DNA from: Trueperaceae bacterium
GTDB lineage: Bacteria; Deinococcota; Deinococci; Deinococcales; Trueperaceae
Assembly: GCA_029210865.1 (NCBI GenBank)
Contig: JARGGE010000129.1
Coordinates: forward strand, 1-7,398
DNA length: 7,398 nucleotides
Direction of reading: 5' to 3'
Each line of letters starts with the position of its first letter. Position 1 is the stretch's first letter. The translations under genes and the position numbers were made by a program. Positions 5,953 to 7,398 of this stretch are shown here, in pieces. The notes below the pieces were generated by a model. That model made no database searches. It was not told where the DNA came from and was given only the letters and a program-made list of their open reading frames with translations.

Positions 5953-5966
5953 TACCCTGATCCATG
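5953..5966 (+). promoter_or_regulatory. Putative leaderless promoter of the secreted-protein gene (-10 TACCCT)
   Basis: TACCCT (5953-5958) ends 5 nt before ATG 5964, with no Shine-Dalgarno sequence. Its upstream region overlaps the glgP promoter on the other strand, so the two promoters could interfere or share a regulator. Confidence 0.45.
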
Positions 5967-6932
5967 CGCCCCACGCTGCTCGCCCTCGCGCTGCTCGCCC
6001 TCGCGCTGCTCGTCCTCCTCGCCGCCCCCGCCGTCGCCGCCGACCTGCACGTGCTCGTCGGCGCCGACGCGGACGGCCCCACGGCTCGCGTCGCGCTCGG
6101 CGACCTGTGCGTCGGCGACGACCGCTTCGACGTCGGCGCGGCCTGGTCGGAGGGAGCGGGCGCGCTGGCGGCCGGATGGCGCCGCACGTTGGCCGCGGGT
6201 CCGGTGGGCAACCTGCTCGCCGAGGGCGCGGTGGGGGTCGCGGGCCTCGACGGCGCCGGCCTCCGCGCCGACGTCGACGTCGGGCTGCGCGGCGTGGCCG
6301 GCCCCGTCGCGCTGGGCGTCCGGCTCGCCATCGGCACGCGCCCCCCGTTCGGCGCCGCGGTCTGGGACGTCGCGCCCGATCCCGCACCGGTGGCCGACCC
6401 CCGCAAGCGCACCGGCGCCGACCCAGCGTCGCCTTTCACCGCGCTCGCCGCGACCCTCACCTGGCGCATCGACCGTCGCCGGACCTGGACCGCGGAGCCG
6501 ACCGGCGCGTGGACCGCCGCGGGGTGGACCGGGGCGGTCGCCACGACGCTCCGGTGGGCCGGCGTCGGCGACGACCTCGACGTGGCGGTCGCGGTCGACG
6601 CCGCCCAGGGCGCGGCCGCGCGCCACCTGGCGGTCGGGGTGACGCTGCACCACGTGCCGCGCCGGGCGCCCGCTTCGAGTGCGACGGCCTGGTGGGGCAC
6701 CGGCAGCGCCGGCACCGGCGCTGGCGCCGAGGTCGACTGGACGGTGCGCCGCGGGCCGGCCGAGGTGGCCCTGGCGGCCGGCTGGGGTCCGCCGTGGAGC
6801 GACCGCGACCGCGCCTACGCATCGCTGCGCGCCAGCGCTCCGGCCACGCGCGGGCGCTGGAGCGTCGCGGTCGCCTGGCTCGGCGACGCGGGCCGGGTGG
6901 CGGCCGGCTGGTCGCTGCCGCTCGCGCGCTGA
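5964..6932 (+). CDS. Secreted or outer-membrane beta-rich protein of unknown function
   Basis: I do not recognise this 322-residue protein. It begins with a clear Sec signal peptide: Arg2, a long Leu/Ala core (5-21), and a likely signal peptidase I cut after AVA (25) or VAA (26). The mature part is Ala-, Val-, Gly- and Trp-rich, with repeated alternating hydrophobic/polar stretches, for example RVALGDL, DVDVGLRGV, VALGVRLAIG, DVAVAVDA, LAVGVTLHHV and WSVAVAWLGD. The pattern ends in a strand-like RVAAGWSLPL. This would suit an outer-membrane beta-barrel or an extracellular beta-domain, but the last residue is Arg and not aromatic. It has no second membrane helix and only one cysteine, at about residue 49. 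The signal-peptide core is encoded by a 15-bp tandem repeat. The start ATG 5964 sits 5 nt behind a TAnnnT box. It could be a substrate of the signal peptidases upstream. The location is inferred and the function is unknown. Confidence 0.75.
   Translation: MRPTLLALALLALALLVLLAAPAVAADLHVLVGADADGPTARVALGDLCVGDDRFDVGAAWSEGAGALAAGWRRTLAAGPVGNLLAEGAVGVAGLDGAGLRADVDVGLRGVAGPVALGVRLAIGTRPPFGAAVWDVAPDPAPVADPRKRTGADPASPFTALAATLTWRIDRRRTWTAEPTGAWTAAGWTGAVATTLRWAGVGDDLDVAVAVDAAQGAAARHLAVGVTLHHVPRRAPASSATAWWGTGSAGTGAGAEVDWTVRRGPAEVALAAGWGPPWSDRDRAYASLRASAPATRGRWSVAVAWLGDAGRVAAGWSLPLAR
5975..6019 (+). repeat. 15-bp tandem repeat encoding the signal-peptide core
   Basis: GCTGCTCGCCCTCGC occurs twice in perfect tandem (5975-5989 and 5990-6004). 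A diverged third copy at 6005-6019 begins GCTGCTCGTCCTC. The copies encode the hydrophobic core of the signal peptide, a Leu/Ala pattern repeating every five residues. Because the unit is a multiple of three, gain or loss of a copy would keep the reading frame. Confidence 0.7.
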
Positions 6933-6936
6933 CGCA

Positions 6937-6987
6937 CCGCGGGGCGGGCCACGGCGACCCCGGCCGACAGGTCGAGGCGCCCCGCGG
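6937..6987. terminator. Long stem-loop between convergent genes, possible bidirectional terminator
   Basis: CCGCGGGGCG (6937-6946) and CGCCCCGCGG (6978-6987) form a perfect 10-bp inverted repeat. Inside it, CGACC (6955-6959) pairs with GGTCG (6970-6974) around a 10-nt loop. It starts 5 nt after the stop codon of the secreted-protein gene and lies 84 bp beyond the end of the minus-strand gene at 7072. There is no T-tract, so a terminator role rests on position and stem strength. Confidence 0.45.
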
Positions 6988-7014
6988 CGCCCCCTACCGG
7001 GCGAGCGCGCTGGC

Positions 7015-7060
7015 TCGGCGTCAGGGGCTCGGGGCGTCCGGGGTTCGGGGCGTCACAGGT
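7015..7060. repeat. Short imperfect tandem repeat, about 16-bp unit
   Basis: TCGGGGCGTCCGGGGT (7029-7044) and TCGGGGCGTCACAGGT (7045-7060) agree at 13 of 16 positions. A shorter, diverged unit, TCGGCGTCAGGGGC, precedes them at 7015-7028. The array lies in the non-coding spacer just beyond the 3' end of the minus-strand gene. No function is evident. Confidence 0.5.
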
Positions 7061-7071
7061 GGTGCGGTGCC

Positions 7072-7398
7072 TCAGGGGTTCAAGGGGCGCAGCTCGCCGC
7101 TCTCGAGGTCGAACTCGAGCACCCCGGTCTCGGGGATCGCGCGCAACCAGCGGCGCACCGCGCCGTCCACCACGACCTCGATCGTGCGGAGACCGGGCTC
7201 GGGGAGGGCGTACCCGGCGGGCTGCTGCACCCCGTCGACGAACACACGAACCGAGCGATCGAGCCGCCAGACGAGCACGGGGTCGCCGAGCGGCTCGAGG
7301 TCGAGCTCGACGCGGGTGACCCGGAAGCCGCGCACCGGGACCGTCAGCACGCGCCCGCCGAACCCGGGGCGACGGAGCTCGACCCGGCGCTCCCCGGG
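7072..7398 (-). CDS. C-terminal part of an unrecognised beta-rich protein (runs off the right edge)
   Basis: The last 108 codons of a minus-strand gene are present. The frame is open to the window edge and ends at TGA (7074-7072). The GTG at 7350-7348 is probably an internal valine, because the frame upstream keeps the same character, for example RRVELRRPGFGGRV. The sequence is rich in Val, Leu, Glu and Arg, with short alternating strands such as RVTRVELDLEP, PVLVWRLD, SVRVFVDGV and TIEVVVDGAVRRW. This suggests a beta-sandwich or Ig-like extracytoplasmic domain. No family motif, membrane helix or catalytic signature is visible in this part. The gene is convergent with the secreted-protein gene across a spacer holding a stem-loop. 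Function cannot be assigned from this fragment. Confidence 0.65.
   Translation of the reverse strand, partial: PGERRVELRRPGFGGRVLTVPVRGFRVTRVELDLEPLGDPVLVWRLDRSVRVFVDGVQQPAGYALPEPGLRTIEVVVDGAVRRWLRAIPETGVLEFDLESGELRPLNP

Noticed and set aside
3499..6387. 962-codon minus-strand open frame across glgP and its upstream region
   Set aside because: It is a shadow of glgP in another frame: dominated by Arg, Ala, Gly and Pro, with no domains, and it crosses the glgP start and promoter.
1..7398. CRISPR array, insertion sequence, tRNA or rRNA
   Set aside because: No regularly spaced repeats of CRISPR length, no transposase or flanking terminal repeats, and no cloverleaf or rRNA-like sequence was seen on either strand.

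Overview
The window is very GC-rich, with codons ending almost entirely in C or G. It carries six complete genes and a fragment at each edge. The best guess for the organism is a Deinococcota-type bacterium (Trueperaceae-like). Four of the six genes have no Shine-Dalgarno sequence but carry a TAnnnT -10 box 5-7 nt before the ATG, the leaderless pattern described in Deinococcus. One gene product looks like an exported envelope protein. This placement is an inference, and a high-GC actinobacterium is the main alternative. No mobile element, CRISPR array, tRNA or rRNA was found.

Layout. Bases 1-118 (minus) encode part of an ABC-transporter solute-binding protein whose N-terminal half is missing from the window. 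Then come a GC-rich hairpin (123-158) and two tandem type I signal peptidase genes on the plus strand (243-1205 and about 1130/1202-1834). A conserved HD-superfamily hydrolase (1887-2468, minus) converges on them. It diverges from a 6-phosphogluconolactonase gene (2568-3323, plus) across a 99-bp spacer with a perfect inverted repeat. That gene converges on a full-length alpha-glucan phosphorylase gene (3354-5897, minus). Only 66 bp away, a divergent gene encodes an unrecognised secreted, beta-rich protein (5964-6932, plus). A 139-bp spacer follows with a long stem-loop and a short 16-bp tandem repeat. The C-terminal 108 residues of an unrecognised beta-rich protein (7072-7398, minus) reach the right edge.

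Functionally this is mostly housekeeping DNA. The signal peptidases process exported proteins, possibly including the secreted protein at 5964. Glycogen phosphorylase supplies glucose-1-phosphate and 6-phosphogluconolactonase is the second step of the oxidative pentose phosphate pathway, so both concern glucose-phosphate metabolism, but they are separate convergent transcription units. I found no convincing novel multi-gene system. The best leads are the repeated leaderless promoter architecture, the odd left edge (possible chimera or gene remnant), the duplicated signal peptidases with an unusual second start, and the orphan secreted protein with a tandem repeat inside its signal peptide.
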